Shown: one piece after another, positions 1-7,051 of the stretch
Position numbering within the stretch: position 1 is the first letter of the stretch
Layout of the letters: the number at the start of each line of letters is the position of its first letter
NCBI RefSeq assembly: GCF_900100545.1
Contig: NZ_FNDP01000005.1
Span: forward strand, 1 to 64,000
Direction: 5' to 3'
DNA: 64,000 bases
Source: Pseudobutyrivibrio sp. 49
GTDB taxonomy: Bacteria; Bacillota; Clostridia; Lachnospirales; Lachnospiraceae
Translations under genes and position numbers: made by a program
Notes under the pieces: generated by a model
Databases searched by the model: none
Seen by the model: the letters and a program-made list of their open reading frames with translations, nothing else
Told to the model about the DNA's origin: nothing

Positions 1-114
1 ACTCCATTTGCACTTTCAAAGCTACTTATCGACAAAAGAATTCCGATTCTAACAGGACAATATGAAGTCTCGCCAGACGACATCCTATTAAAACCGGAAC
101 TCTTAGAAAAATAA
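1..114 (+). CDS. C-terminal fragment of an unidentified protein
   Basis: An open frame enters from the left edge and runs 37 codons to a TAA at 112-114. Its end reads ...GQYEVSPDDILLKPELLEK. The start lies outside the window. I do not recognise the family. The charged, leucine-rich tail looks like a normal soluble C-terminus, and the bases after the stop hold hairpins but no further gene. It could be a chance frame, but it is open right to the edge on the same strand as the following hairpins. Confidence 0.45.
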   Translation, partial: TPFALSKLLIDKRIPILTGQYEVSPDDILLKPELLEK

Positions 115-359
115 TATTTTAGAGCAGACAGGTAACCACTCAATCATCATTTTTACTTAATGACGGGTGGAATTTACTTTTGCTCAATTATTTCCAGTCG
201 TCTGTTTGCCATGCAAACAAACAGACTCTGTAAAACGATTTTATCACGTTTTACAGAGTCGTCAAATGTAGTTTTGATTGTAAATAATTGTAAAAAACTC
301 AACTGAGGCGTTTTTGATGTTCTTTGCCAGAAGTTAGTTTTTCATTTGAGCAAATTTTT
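115..359. other. Non-coding stretch with two overlapping hairpins
   Basis: No credible gene is seen here. The notable content is a pair of adjacent inverted repeats. The first is GTCTGTTTG (200-208) with CAAACAGAC (218-226). The second is a perfect 14-bp stem (224-237 with 247-260, 9-base loop). They share bases 224-226, so they cannot both form fully. Neither is followed by a T-run, so neither is a standard intrinsic terminator. Confidence 0.6.
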
Positions 360-392
360 AAAAAAAGGATTCTAGCCAACCGACTAGAATCC
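360..392 (-). terminator. Intrinsic terminator of the 400-1287 gene
   Basis: On the minus strand a 9-bp stem GGATTCTAG/CTAGAATCC (384-392 with 367-375, 8-base loop) is followed at once by seven or more Ts. It starts 8 bases after the stop codon of the membrane-protein gene. Confidence 0.9.
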
Positions 393-399
393 ATCTACT

Positions 400-1287
400 T
401 TACAAATCAATTATCTCTATATCTATTTCCTCTTCCACATCTTCAATCTCTGGCTGCTGACGTCTGCGAGGCCTTGGCTCTCTTCTCTCTCTTGGTGGTC
501 TGGAGGTTTTCTTAGCACCTTCCAGCTTCTTCACCTTCTTCTTGGCCACAAGTCTGACTGGTATGAAGTGAAGAATAAAAATCATCACGATGACATACAA
601 ATGTACAAAGAATATATTTGTAATTACTCCGTTATGCTTCAGCAGGTATCCTGTAGAATATCCATATGCACAGAGAATCGCAAGATTAACAAGAGCCATA
701 ATCATAATAGGTATGTTGGCAGCTGCGTTCTTAATGCAATTCAGGAAATCCTTGAAGCTGGCATCAAAGTATACGAAACGTCCTATCATAAGAGTGAGGA
801 AATATGCGATAAGTGTATCGTAGTTAGCACTCTCATAGATGAACTTAAGATAGCATAAAATCAAAATCATATATGCCATTCCTGTCAGTCTGATAGATGC
901 CATGGCCTCCCTGTCCAAATGCTTTAATCTAACAAGGACATGATCCAAGAATGAATTTAGCAGGATGGATATAATCATAAATATCAATAACAGATAGTCC
1001 TTATAGGAATCCCAAATCTCTTTAAAGGGACCAGATTTCAAGAAAAGATTTATCAAAAAGTATACTGCCATGAAGCCTATGATACTTCCACCCGAAAAAA
1101 TCAGCTCATAGTATCTTTCGGATAGGGAGAAAAACTCCTGCTCGAAATAATCATCGTTCTTCTTTGTGCCTTTGGCATATAAATAAAAAATCAAATAGAC
1201 TATGCAAAGTAACACGCCTGTTAGCAGTGCAAAAATTATACATTGTGGCAACTGAAAATAGTGTGCCACATATTCACTATAACTCAT
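400..1287 (-). CDS. Polytopic membrane protein with charged C-terminal tail, unknown function
   Basis: The 295-residue protein has about seven or eight hydrophobic segments between residues ~15 and ~250. A cytoplasmic-type tail follows: first very basic (KKKVKKLEG, then arginine/proline-rich RPPRERREPRPRRR), then acidic (EIEDVEEEIDIEIIDL). No family was recognised. The tail resembles an unstructured interaction segment, which is inference. The start at 1287 has an AAGG-type ribosome site. The gene is alone, diverges from tldD and ends at a strong terminator. Confidence 0.75.
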   Translation of the reverse strand: MSYSEYVAHYFQLPQCIIFALLTGVLLCIVYLIFYLYAKGTKKNDDYFEQEFFSLSERYYELIFSGGSIIGFMAVYFLINLFLKSGPFKEIWDSYKDYLLLIFMIISILLNSFLDHVLVRLKHLDREAMASIRLTGMAYMILILCYLKFIYESANYDTLIAYFLTLMIGRFVYFDASFKDFLNCIKNAAANIPIMIMALVNLAILCAYGYSTGYLLKHNGVITNIFFVHLYVIVMIFILHFIPVRLVAKKKVKKLEGAKKTSRPPRERREPRPRRRQQPEIEDVEEEIDIEIIDL

Positions 1288-1390
1288 GTCATAAAACCTT
1301 CTTTACTTCAAATTATTTATCCTTAAACAGTTTAGCCATCTGCATCCTTACAGTCAACATGCACAATATCTAATACCTGTCTATTTTCTA

Positions 1391-1419
1391 TTGAGCGCCA
1401 CTCCTACATTAGCTATAAT
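1391..1419 (+). promoter_or_regulatory. Sigma-A type promoter for tldD-pmbA
   Basis: TTGAGC (1391-1396), a 17-base spacer and a perfect TATAAT (1414-1419). It lies 45 bases upstream of the tldD start, which is preceded by GGGAGGGG. Confidence 0.75.
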
Positions 1420-1463
1420 CAACTAAATACTAGTTTTAAATACGAAAATAAGGGAGGGGTATA

Positions 1464-2849
1464 ATGTTAGAAGATATCTTATGCGGAAAGAAATCTTTAT
1501 TTGAGACAGGTGCTTCATCTGTTCTCAGAGGTCAGGAAAATCGACTTAGATCGGTTATCATTAATCAGGGTATTCTTACCACCAATAAGCGTTCTGAAGA
1601 CAGCGGTGTATGTGCCTTAGTTTATAAAAACGGTGTAAAAGGCTTTGCATCCATGGCAGAATACAGTGAAGCTGCAGCCGAGCAGGTTATTAAGACTGCC
1701 ACAGAAAACGCAAATTATCTTAGAAAGTATGCCAAAAATGATAAAGGTGTACTTCCTTCTGTTAAACCTCAGGTAATCAATTCAAAGCGTTTCATCGTAG
1801 ATTTTGAACAGGAAAAAATTATCGAATTATGTAAGGAAGTAGATGCTTACATCGTTAAAAACTGTCCAAAAACCTCTGCAAGAGCAGTTAATTACAGGGA
1901 AGATACCATGGAGAAATTCATCTACACTTCCGATGCCTGTGACGGTCATGTTGCCTATCCACGTGTACGCATCATGGTTGTATTAAAAATGGAGGCTAAA
2001 GATGGAAGTACGGTAGAGATTTTTGATTCTGTAAATGGTTTTGGTAACATCGATGACAATTTTAAGTCCCTCGATAAAACCTATAAAACAATTGATGAGA
2101 TGTATAAAAGACTCTGCGATAAGGCAGAAGGTGTCTACGCAGAGGCAGGAGAAAAAACTGTAATTCTTGACCCAAGCGTTGCTGGTATGATTGCTCATGA
2201 GGCTATTGGTCATACTGTTGAGGCTGATTTGGTTTTAGGTGGTTCTGTTGCTGGTCCAAATCTTGGTAAGAAGATCGCATCTGATATAGTAAGCATTGTT
2301 GACTACGCATATACGTATCAGGATGGACAGGCTCCTCTTCCAGTCTATGTTGATGATGAGGGTATTCCTGCGGAGGATGCTGTACTTGTAAAGAACGGTG
2401 TTCTTACTGGATTTATGCACAATAGAGAATCAGCTCTTCACTTTGGAGTGATGCCTCAGGGTAATGCACGAGGCTACTGCTTCTCTGATGAGCCTTTGGT
2501 TAGAATGAGAAACACCACTGTCCTTCCAGGTAAGGATAAGCTGGAGGATATGATTGCTTCCATCGACGATGGCTATTACTTACTGAACACTGGTAATGGT
2601 CAGGCAGATCTTACTGGCGAGTTCATGTTTGGTATTACCTGCGGCTATGAAATCAAGCACGGAAAGCTCGGTCGTGCTATCCTTGATACTACTGTTTCCG
2701 GAATTGCTTTTGATCTTCTTAAAACAGTAGATATGCTTTCTGATGAAGTAACCTGGCATTCTTCAGGAACATGTGGTAAGAAGCAGCCAATGGCCGTTTC
2801 CATGGGTGGACCAGCTGTTAAATGTAAAATCAATATAGGAGGACGATAG
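1464..2849 (+). CDS. tldD: TldD-like metalloprotease subunit
   Basis: The 461-residue protein matches the TldD/PmbA peptidase family. The zinc motif HEAIGH is at about residues 245-250, and the glycine-rich C-terminal half carries GNARG and the SGTCGKKQPM segment with its cysteine. TldD and TldE form a heterodimeric cytosolic protease known elsewhere for trimming RiPP leader peptides, processing microcin B17 and degrading CcdA. Its partner pmbA follows one base after the stop. The ribosome site GGGAGGGG supports the start. No RiPP precursor is obvious next to it, so the substrate is unknown. Confidence 0.93.
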   Translation: MLEDILCGKKSLFETGASSVLRGQENRLRSVIINQGILTTNKRSEDSGVCALVYKNGVKGFASMAEYSEAAAEQVIKTATENANYLRKYAKNDKGVLPSVKPQVINSKRFIVDFEQEKIIELCKEVDAYIVKNCPKTSARAVNYREDTMEKFIYTSDACDGHVAYPRVRIMVVLKMEAKDGSTVEIFDSVNGFGNIDDNFKSLDKTYKTIDEMYKRLCDKAEGVYAEAGEKTVILDPSVAGMIAHEAIGHTVEADLVLGGSVAGPNLGKKIASDIVSIVDYAYTYQDGQAPLPVYVDDEGIPAEDAVLVKNGVLTGFMHNRESALHFGVMPQGNARGYCFSDEPLVRMRNTTVLPGKDKLEDMIASIDDGYYLLNTGNGQADLTGEFMFGITCGYEIKHGKLGRAILDTTVSGIAFDLLKTVDMLSDEVTWHSSGTCGKKQPMAVSMGGPAVKCKINIGGR

Positions 2850-2850
2850 G

Positions 2851-4158
2851 ATGAGTGACATGACTAAAATACAACAGGCTGCTGATTATCTTACCGGCCT
2901 GCTTGAAGAGAAAAAAGATATCAAAGCACAGTTCGAGGTGTCCGAAATAGTAACTACTGAAGTAACTTCTGAAAATGGAGATTTTACACTGCTTCGTACT
3001 CTCTTCGATAAAGAAGTTGGCATTCATGTTATTGCCGACCACAAGCCTGGATTAACAAAGATTAATTCTTTCGAGGAACCTGTATTAAAAGAGACATTAG
3101 AAGGTGTTATAGCATCTACAGCTTCAGCTGGTGCCGATGAATGCTTTGACATTGCTCCAAAAATTGAGGGCAAAGAATTTACAAGAGGCCCACTTGAGCC
3201 TGATGTTGATAAGCTTATGACTCGTGCCGTTGAGCTTCAGGAAACAATTGCAAAAGAGTATCCTAACGTGCTTGTCAGCATGATTATCATCGAGCACGTG
3301 CGTAAAGATTCACTTTACAGAAACACTAATGGAACTGAAGATATAGTTCACGAGGGTCATTATTCTATGTTCTTAGAGTTTGCTGGAAATGACGGAACAA
3401 ACACCAGTGGAATCAGTTTCTCAGCCATGACAATAGAGAATCTTGATACTCCATTTATTGAACTTGGAAGAATTCGTAAGGATCTTGCTGAAGCTGAACA
3501 GTCAGTCAACCCAGTTCCAATAGAAGGCAAATTTGAAGGTCAGCTTATTTTCACACCAGAGTGCTTTAGAGCTCTTATGTATACCTACATGGAAATTGCT
3601 TTATCAGATGATGTAATTATTGATAATTCTAGTCTCTGGCGCAATAAAATTGGTCAGAAGGTGGCTGTTGACTCCTTCACTGCTTCAATTAAGCCTTGGG
3701 ATGAGCGAATCATAAACCACGAGTATCACACTAATGATGGCTTCAGAAGTGAGGATTATACCATCATAGAAAATGGTATACTTAATTCCTTTGCCACAAC
3801 TCTTTTCGGGGCTAACAAGGCAAAGGTAGACCGAGCAGGAAACACTGACCTCTGTTACGTTGTAGAGCCTGGTGACACAAGCCTTGATGATATGATTAAA
3901 AATGTTACGAAGGGGCTTATAGTGGGATCTATTTCCTGCGGTGAGCCTAGAACTAACGGAGAATTAGCAGGCGTGGCAAAGAACGCCTTCTATGTCGAAA
4001 ATGGTGAGATTAAGAATGCTGTTTCCGAGACAATGGTCAGCTTCAACGCCATAAAGATTCTTGAAAACATTGTTTCAATTTCAAAGGAAGTTCTTGCAAA
4101 CGGAGATTGGGTACTACCTTATATCTGCGTGGATGGAGTTACAATTTCAGGTAAATAA
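2851..4158 (+). CDS. pmbA: TldE/PmbA-like partner of TldD
   Basis: This 435-residue member of the PmbA/TldE family lacks the HExxxH zinc motif, as expected for the non-catalytic subunit that shapes the TldD active chamber. The segments IIDNSSLWRNKIGQKVA and GEPRTNGELAGVAKNAFYVENG are typical of the C-terminal domain. The start is one base after the tldD stop, and its AGGAGG site lies inside the end of tldD, so the two are co-translated. A terminator follows directly. Confidence 0.92.
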   Translation: MSDMTKIQQAADYLTGLLEEKKDIKAQFEVSEIVTTEVTSENGDFTLLRTLFDKEVGIHVIADHKPGLTKINSFEEPVLKETLEGVIASTASAGADECFDIAPKIEGKEFTRGPLEPDVDKLMTRAVELQETIAKEYPNVLVSMIIIEHVRKDSLYRNTNGTEDIVHEGHYSMFLEFAGNDGTNTSGISFSAMTIENLDTPFIELGRIRKDLAEAEQSVNPVPIEGKFEGQLIFTPECFRALMYTYMEIALSDDVIIDNSSLWRNKIGQKVAVDSFTASIKPWDERIINHEYHTNDGFRSEDYTIIENGILNSFATTLFGANKAKVDRAGNTDLCYVVEPGDTSLDDMIKNVTKGLIVGSISCGEPRTNGELAGVAKNAFYVENGEIKNAVSETMVSFNAIKILENIVSISKEVLANGDWVLPYICVDGVTISGK

Positions 4159-4165
4159 AAGACAA

Positions 4166-4198
4166 GGAGGCGAATCAGATTGACTCGCCTCCATTTTT
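4166..4198 (+). terminator. Intrinsic terminator of tldD-pmbA
   Basis: GGAGGCGA (4166-4173) pairs with TCGCCTCC (4185-4192), with three more pairs inside the loop, followed by ATTTTTAT. The T-run overlaps the stop codon of the convergent kinase gene at 4197-4199. The hairpin may also slow transcription from the other side, though its opposite flank has only a weak T-rich tract. Confidence 0.85.
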
Positions 4199-5471
4199 AT
4201 ACCATTGCCTCTACAATTATTAAATCATCTTCACTTCTGATCTGGAAATCTCCATCATATTTATCAACAACAGCCTGTATATTTCTCATACCATATCCAT
4301 GAACCTTATTAGCTCGTTTGCTGGATATCAGTTTTCCATTTTCATATTCCAACGGGTGATCTGAGGTGTTGCTGGAAATGATGCAAAGATTGTCATTAAA
4401 AGGCCAGCTTTGAATGGATATCTTTCCTCCGTTGGCATTAGCTTCGATAGCATTCTTTAAGATATTGGAAATCAAAATACATAAATCATAATCCCCAATA
4501 TTCTTCTCCTTTGGCACCACCATCTGAATTTCAAGGTCTGTTCCCCTTTCATCCGCTAAGGCTTTCATCTGTCCCAAGACACCGTCAATAGCTGGATTAC
4601 CTGTATAAGATACCCTTCTAAAGGACTGTGTATCCTTAAGAAGATTGTCACAGTATTCGGAAACCTTCTCTATATTCCCCTCTGCTGCAAGAGCAGATAA
4701 TGCATTTAGGTGCGCTACCAAATCATGCTTAAAAGCATGAAGTCTCTCTTCACTTTTAATTATGGTATCAATCTGCTCCTGCTGCACCTCCAGTAAAAAC
4801 TTTCTCTCTGAAGCAGCACGCTGAGTTTCTTTCGCTTTTCTCTCTAATAGGCCAAGATATAAGACAAACAAACAGAAAAGAATACAGGTAACCAATAGCA
4901 CGTTTCCTAGCGCACTGGCGCGCTCTATCACCTGACTCGAGCCATATTTAAAATACTCCTGAACTACATTGAGTATAAACCACAAAAATATACAGCTGAA
5001 ATTCATGAAAAATAGCTGCCATATATTGTAGCTGACTTCGTCCTGCTTTCCTCTAGACATATTAGACTGATAGCAAATTACTAATACAACTGCCACTGGA
5101 AAAACAGCTGCTGTATAGGCCATATAATTTTCCTGCCATCCTAGAAAATGACTATATATTACTAGGAAAACCGTCTGAATAACCGAGGTAATTGTGTATG
5201 TTGGTAGAAATAACGGAATCCACTTTTTTGCTCCACCCTTTAAAAAGAATACATTTGAGACAGAAACCACTAGAAAAATCAAACTCTGAAGACTTTTATC
5301 AAAAGGAATTGCCAACAGATTCTCAGCAGTAATAATCGCCAATATTCCAAACAAGGTTCTCGATCTGTCGATTCTTGGCTTTGCTCCCATTATTACAAGA
5401 TAAACCAAAAAAACAGATACATAATCTTCAAATGTATATATGAATCTATATATTATCTCGGCAGCCATCAT
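4197..5471 (-). CDS. AgrC-like sensor histidine kinase (GHKL)
   Basis: A 424-residue kinase. Six or so membrane segments fill residues ~1-210, followed by a helical linker and the phospho-acceptor region FKHDLVAHL near residue 248. A GHKL-type ATPase domain then has N-box ILKNAIEANANGG and G-box HGYGMRNI. This is the AgrC/ComD/VirS architecture, whose membrane domain binds peptide pheromones; that is family knowledge. The gene lies downstream of a LytTR regulator and an 18-codon ORF, but a terminator (5521-5549) separates them. It therefore needs its own promoter or read-through. Start at 5471 has a GAGG site. Confidence 0.88.
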   Translation of the reverse strand: MMAAEIIYRFIYTFEDYVSVFLVYLVIMGAKPRIDRSRTLFGILAIITAENLLAIPFDKSLQSLIFLVVSVSNVFFLKGGAKKWIPLFLPTYTITSVIQTVFLVIYSHFLGWQENYMAYTAAVFPVAVVLVICYQSNMSRGKQDEVSYNIWQLFFMNFSCIFLWFILNVVQEYFKYGSSQVIERASALGNVLLVTCILFCLFVLYLGLLERKAKETQRAASERKFLLEVQQEQIDTIIKSEERLHAFKHDLVAHLNALSALAAEGNIEKVSEYCDNLLKDTQSFRRVSYTGNPAIDGVLGQMKALADERGTDLEIQMVVPKEKNIGDYDLCILISNILKNAIEANANGGKISIQSWPFNDNLCIISSNTSDHPLEYENGKLISSKRANKVHGYGMRNIQAVVDKYDGDFQIRSEDDLIIVEAMV

Positions 5472-5520
5472 AATTAAACCTCAAATCAACATTCTATTTT
5501 GTATATTAGCAAATAATGTG

Positions 5521-5549
5521 AAAAAAAGAAGCCACAAACTGTGGCTTCT
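5521..5549 (-). terminator. Terminator between the micro-ORF and the kinase gene
   Basis: On the minus strand a 10-bp perfect stem AGAAGCCACA/TGTGGCTTCT with a 3-base loop is followed by eight or more Ts. It closes the regulator/micro-ORF transcript 13 bases after the micro-ORF stop and leaves the kinase downstream of it. Confidence 0.9.
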
Positions 5550-5562
5550 CTGCACTATTCAA

Positions 5563-5619
5563 TTATCCAAATATCCACTTAATGAAACTAAAATCAAGTC
5601 CCTGTAATCCATAATACAT
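5563..5619 (-). CDS. 18-residue micro-ORF, candidate signal peptide
   Basis: The peptide is MYYGLQGLDFSFIKWIFG, ending in TAA. Its ribosome site GGGAGGAGG (5629-5637) is nearly ideal, sits 9 bases from the ATG and begins two bases after the response-regulator stop. Such a site has no other gene to serve before the terminator, which is the main argument that this ORF is translated. It lies between a LytTR regulator and an AgrC-like kinase, where peptide pheromone genes usually sit. It has no leader, no Gly-Gly site and no cysteine for an AgrD-type ring, and no AgrB or exporter is nearby. It could be a leaderless signalling peptide, an amphipathic toxin-like peptide or a regulatory leader. A second ATG seven bases downstream, in the +1 frame, gives a 17-residue alternative but is badly spaced from the ribosome site. 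Confidence 0.65.
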   Translation of the reverse strand: MYYGLQGLDFSFIKWIFG

Positions 5620-5638
5620 ATCGCCTTACCTCCTCCCT

Positions 5639-6358
5639 TTATAATTTATCATGAGCATTTTTCATTGCTAGTTCACGATATTCTTTTCTAAAAGAATCCA
5701 CATAGCTTCTCCCAATATTAAGTGCAACCCCACCAGAAAGTGCCACACGGTTTCTCTCACACTTTTTTATATCATACGCATTTACGATATATGATTTATG
5801 AATCTGTATGAAGGAATCACCAAAAAGTTCCTTGTAATACGACAAAGGATTTCTTATTGCCTTTATGGTCTTGCCATTGGTACCATAAAAATCACAATAA
5901 TTACCTTCTGACTTAATATAACTGATTCCAGATTTTTTTACAAAAACCTCTTTGCTAATTTCAACTACAACATCATCTTTATAATCTCTATAGGCATTTT
6001 CAAGTCGTCGTAAAACCTCGTCTGGCTGCAAAGGCTTAAGCATAAAGCCAATAACCTTGGCGCCGAATGCATCCTGCATATTCTCGTAATGACTTGTAGC
6101 AAAAATAACTCTAGCAACTCTATCATTTTTCTCTAAAATTGACTTTATTTCAACACCATTCTTTCCTGGCATTTCTATGTCTAAAAAGAGTAAATCAATT
6201 GTTCTCTCATTAGCATCCAGCCAGTTTAACAGCTCCTCACCATTTGAAAATAAAAGCTTATCGTACTCTTCCGTCTCTTTTAGAAAAGCTTTTTCTATGA
6301 TTCCAGAAAGCTCCTGTTGGATTTCTTTGCTGTCATCACAAATGGCAATTGTGAACAT
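5639..6358 (-). CDS. LytTR-family response regulator (AgrA/ComE-like)
   Basis: A 239-residue two-domain regulator. The receiver (residues ~1-120) has acidic residues ICDDS and phospho-site LLFLDIEMPGKNG. The C-terminal LytTR DNA-binding domain (~135-232) contains YIKSEGNYCDFYG and FIQIHKSYIVNA. It should be phosphorylated by the kinase at 4197-5471 and usually would bind paired direct repeats. The start has a GGAGG site 9 bases upstream. It is followed after 20 bases by the micro-ORF, with which it must be co-transcribed. Confidence 0.92.
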   Translation of the reverse strand: MFTIAICDDSKEIQQELSGIIEKAFLKETEEYDKLLFSNGEELLNWLDANERTIDLLFLDIEMPGKNGVEIKSILEKNDRVARVIFATSHYENMQDAFGAKVIGFMLKPLQPDEVLRRLENAYRDYKDDVVVEISKEVFVKKSGISYIKSEGNYCDFYGTNGKTIKAIRNPLSYYKELFGDSFIQIHKSYIVNAYDIKKCERNRVALSGGVALNIGRSYVDSFRKEYRELAMKNAHDKL

Positions 6359-6381
6359 TAGTAAAAACCTCCGATTAATAT

Positions 6382-6391
6382 CGTATTTACG
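6382..6391 (-). repeat. Intergenic copy of the recurrent decamer CGTAAATACG
   Basis: CGTAAATACG occurs eight times in the window when both strands are counted: 6382-6391, 11421-11430, 16600-16609, 31825-31834, 38226-38235, 47920-47929, 50703-50712 and 55288-55297. Only this copy is non-coding; it lies in the leader of the LytTR regulator. The fully palindromic sister CGTATATACG occurs at 8405, 30182, 33972 and 48441. The near-variant CGCATTTACG (plus-strand reading) occurs at 5777, 20465 and 56546. Coding copies are read as VNT, RKYG and RIYD, so codon choice alone does not explain them. Confidence 0.7.
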
Positions 6392-6409
6392 AACTGTATT
6401 ACCATCTTA

Positions 6410-6871
6410 TTATTTATTTGTAATCTTATCAATACGTTTGTGCTTAAACTTTAATTTTAGAATATCCTCTTCGTAGTAGGATGGAATATTTACAACACAT
6501 TTATCCTCATTGAAATTTAGCTCTGCTGGTGTAACAAGCCAGTCCTTATACTTGTTTCCATATCTAAAGCTTACACTATCATCTGACTCGATAACTGTTT
6601 TTCTGCCCCATTTGATTCTTGCTATTCTCTTTACTGCTTTTACAAATTCCTGCTTTTCCTCAACCTTAACAGTGACAGAAACTGGCTTTGCCCACACATA
6701 GAAGAATAAAGTCATGAACAATACGAAGCAAGCTATACTTAAGGATGTAGTTATTAACATAAAAGGATTGAAAAGACTTCCGCCATCAACAAGAATCAAT
6801 GTGACAAAAACGACAAAGCCTGCTGTTCCTATCATTCCAAAATGTAGTAAATATCTATTAAATGTACTCAT
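6410..6871 (-). CDS. Small membrane protein with C-terminal soluble domain, unknown
   Basis: A 153-residue protein with two membrane segments (about residues 10-30 and 37-58), then a basic beta-rich soluble domain ending in KHKRIDKITNK. The layout recalls YcxB-like two-helix proteins, but I see no decisive motif. It lies just upstream of the LytTR regulator on the same strand (51-base gap holding the decamer above), so it may share its transcript. Function unknown. Confidence 0.7.
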   Translation of the reverse strand: MSTFNRYLLHFGMIGTAGFVVFVTLILVDGGSLFNPFMLITTSLSIACFVLFMTLFFYVWAKPVSVTVKVEEKQEFVKAVKRIARIKWGRKTVIESDDSVSFRYGNKYKDWLVTPAELNFNEDKCVVNIPSYYEEDILKLKFKHKRIDKITNK

Positions 6872-7022
6872 CGTATCCTCACTTTCGGGTTGTTTCCCCC
6901 AGCCCAGACATGAAGCTGGAGGAAAAATATAAATAATTCAGAATCCACGATATATTTTTACCATGCATGTATATAGCATTCAACACTGATGTGGCATACA
7001 ACAGTTTCTTGTTACAAACGAC
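6872..7022. other. Leader region upstream of the 6410-6871 gene
   Basis: AT-rich non-coding bases. The only structure seen is a short CCAGC/GCTGG inverted repeat around 6899-6919 that would fold in the transcript of the small membrane protein. No riboswitch was recognised. Confidence 0.4.
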
Positions 7023-7049
7023 AAAAAAGGAGGCTGTTTTGCCTCCTTT
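7023..7049 (-). terminator. Terminator of the MoxR/DUF58/transglutaminase operon
   Basis: On the minus strand AAAGGAGGC/GCCTCCTTT (7041-7049 with 7026-7034, 6-base loop) runs into a T-tract immediately after the transglutaminase stop codon. Confidence 0.9.
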
Positions 7050-7051
7050 CA

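Noticed and set aside
5560-5612. Alternative 17-codon frame inside the 18-residue micro-ORF
   Set aside because: Its ATG is about 16 bases from the strong ribosome site, while the chosen ATG is 9 bases away.
5563-5619. Calling the micro-ORF agrD
   Set aside because: It is far shorter than AgrD, has no cysteine or serine at the ring position with a charged tail, and no AgrB gene is present.
6872-7022. Riboswitch in the leader of the small membrane protein gene
   Set aside because: Only one short stem was found and no conserved aptamer core could be recognised.
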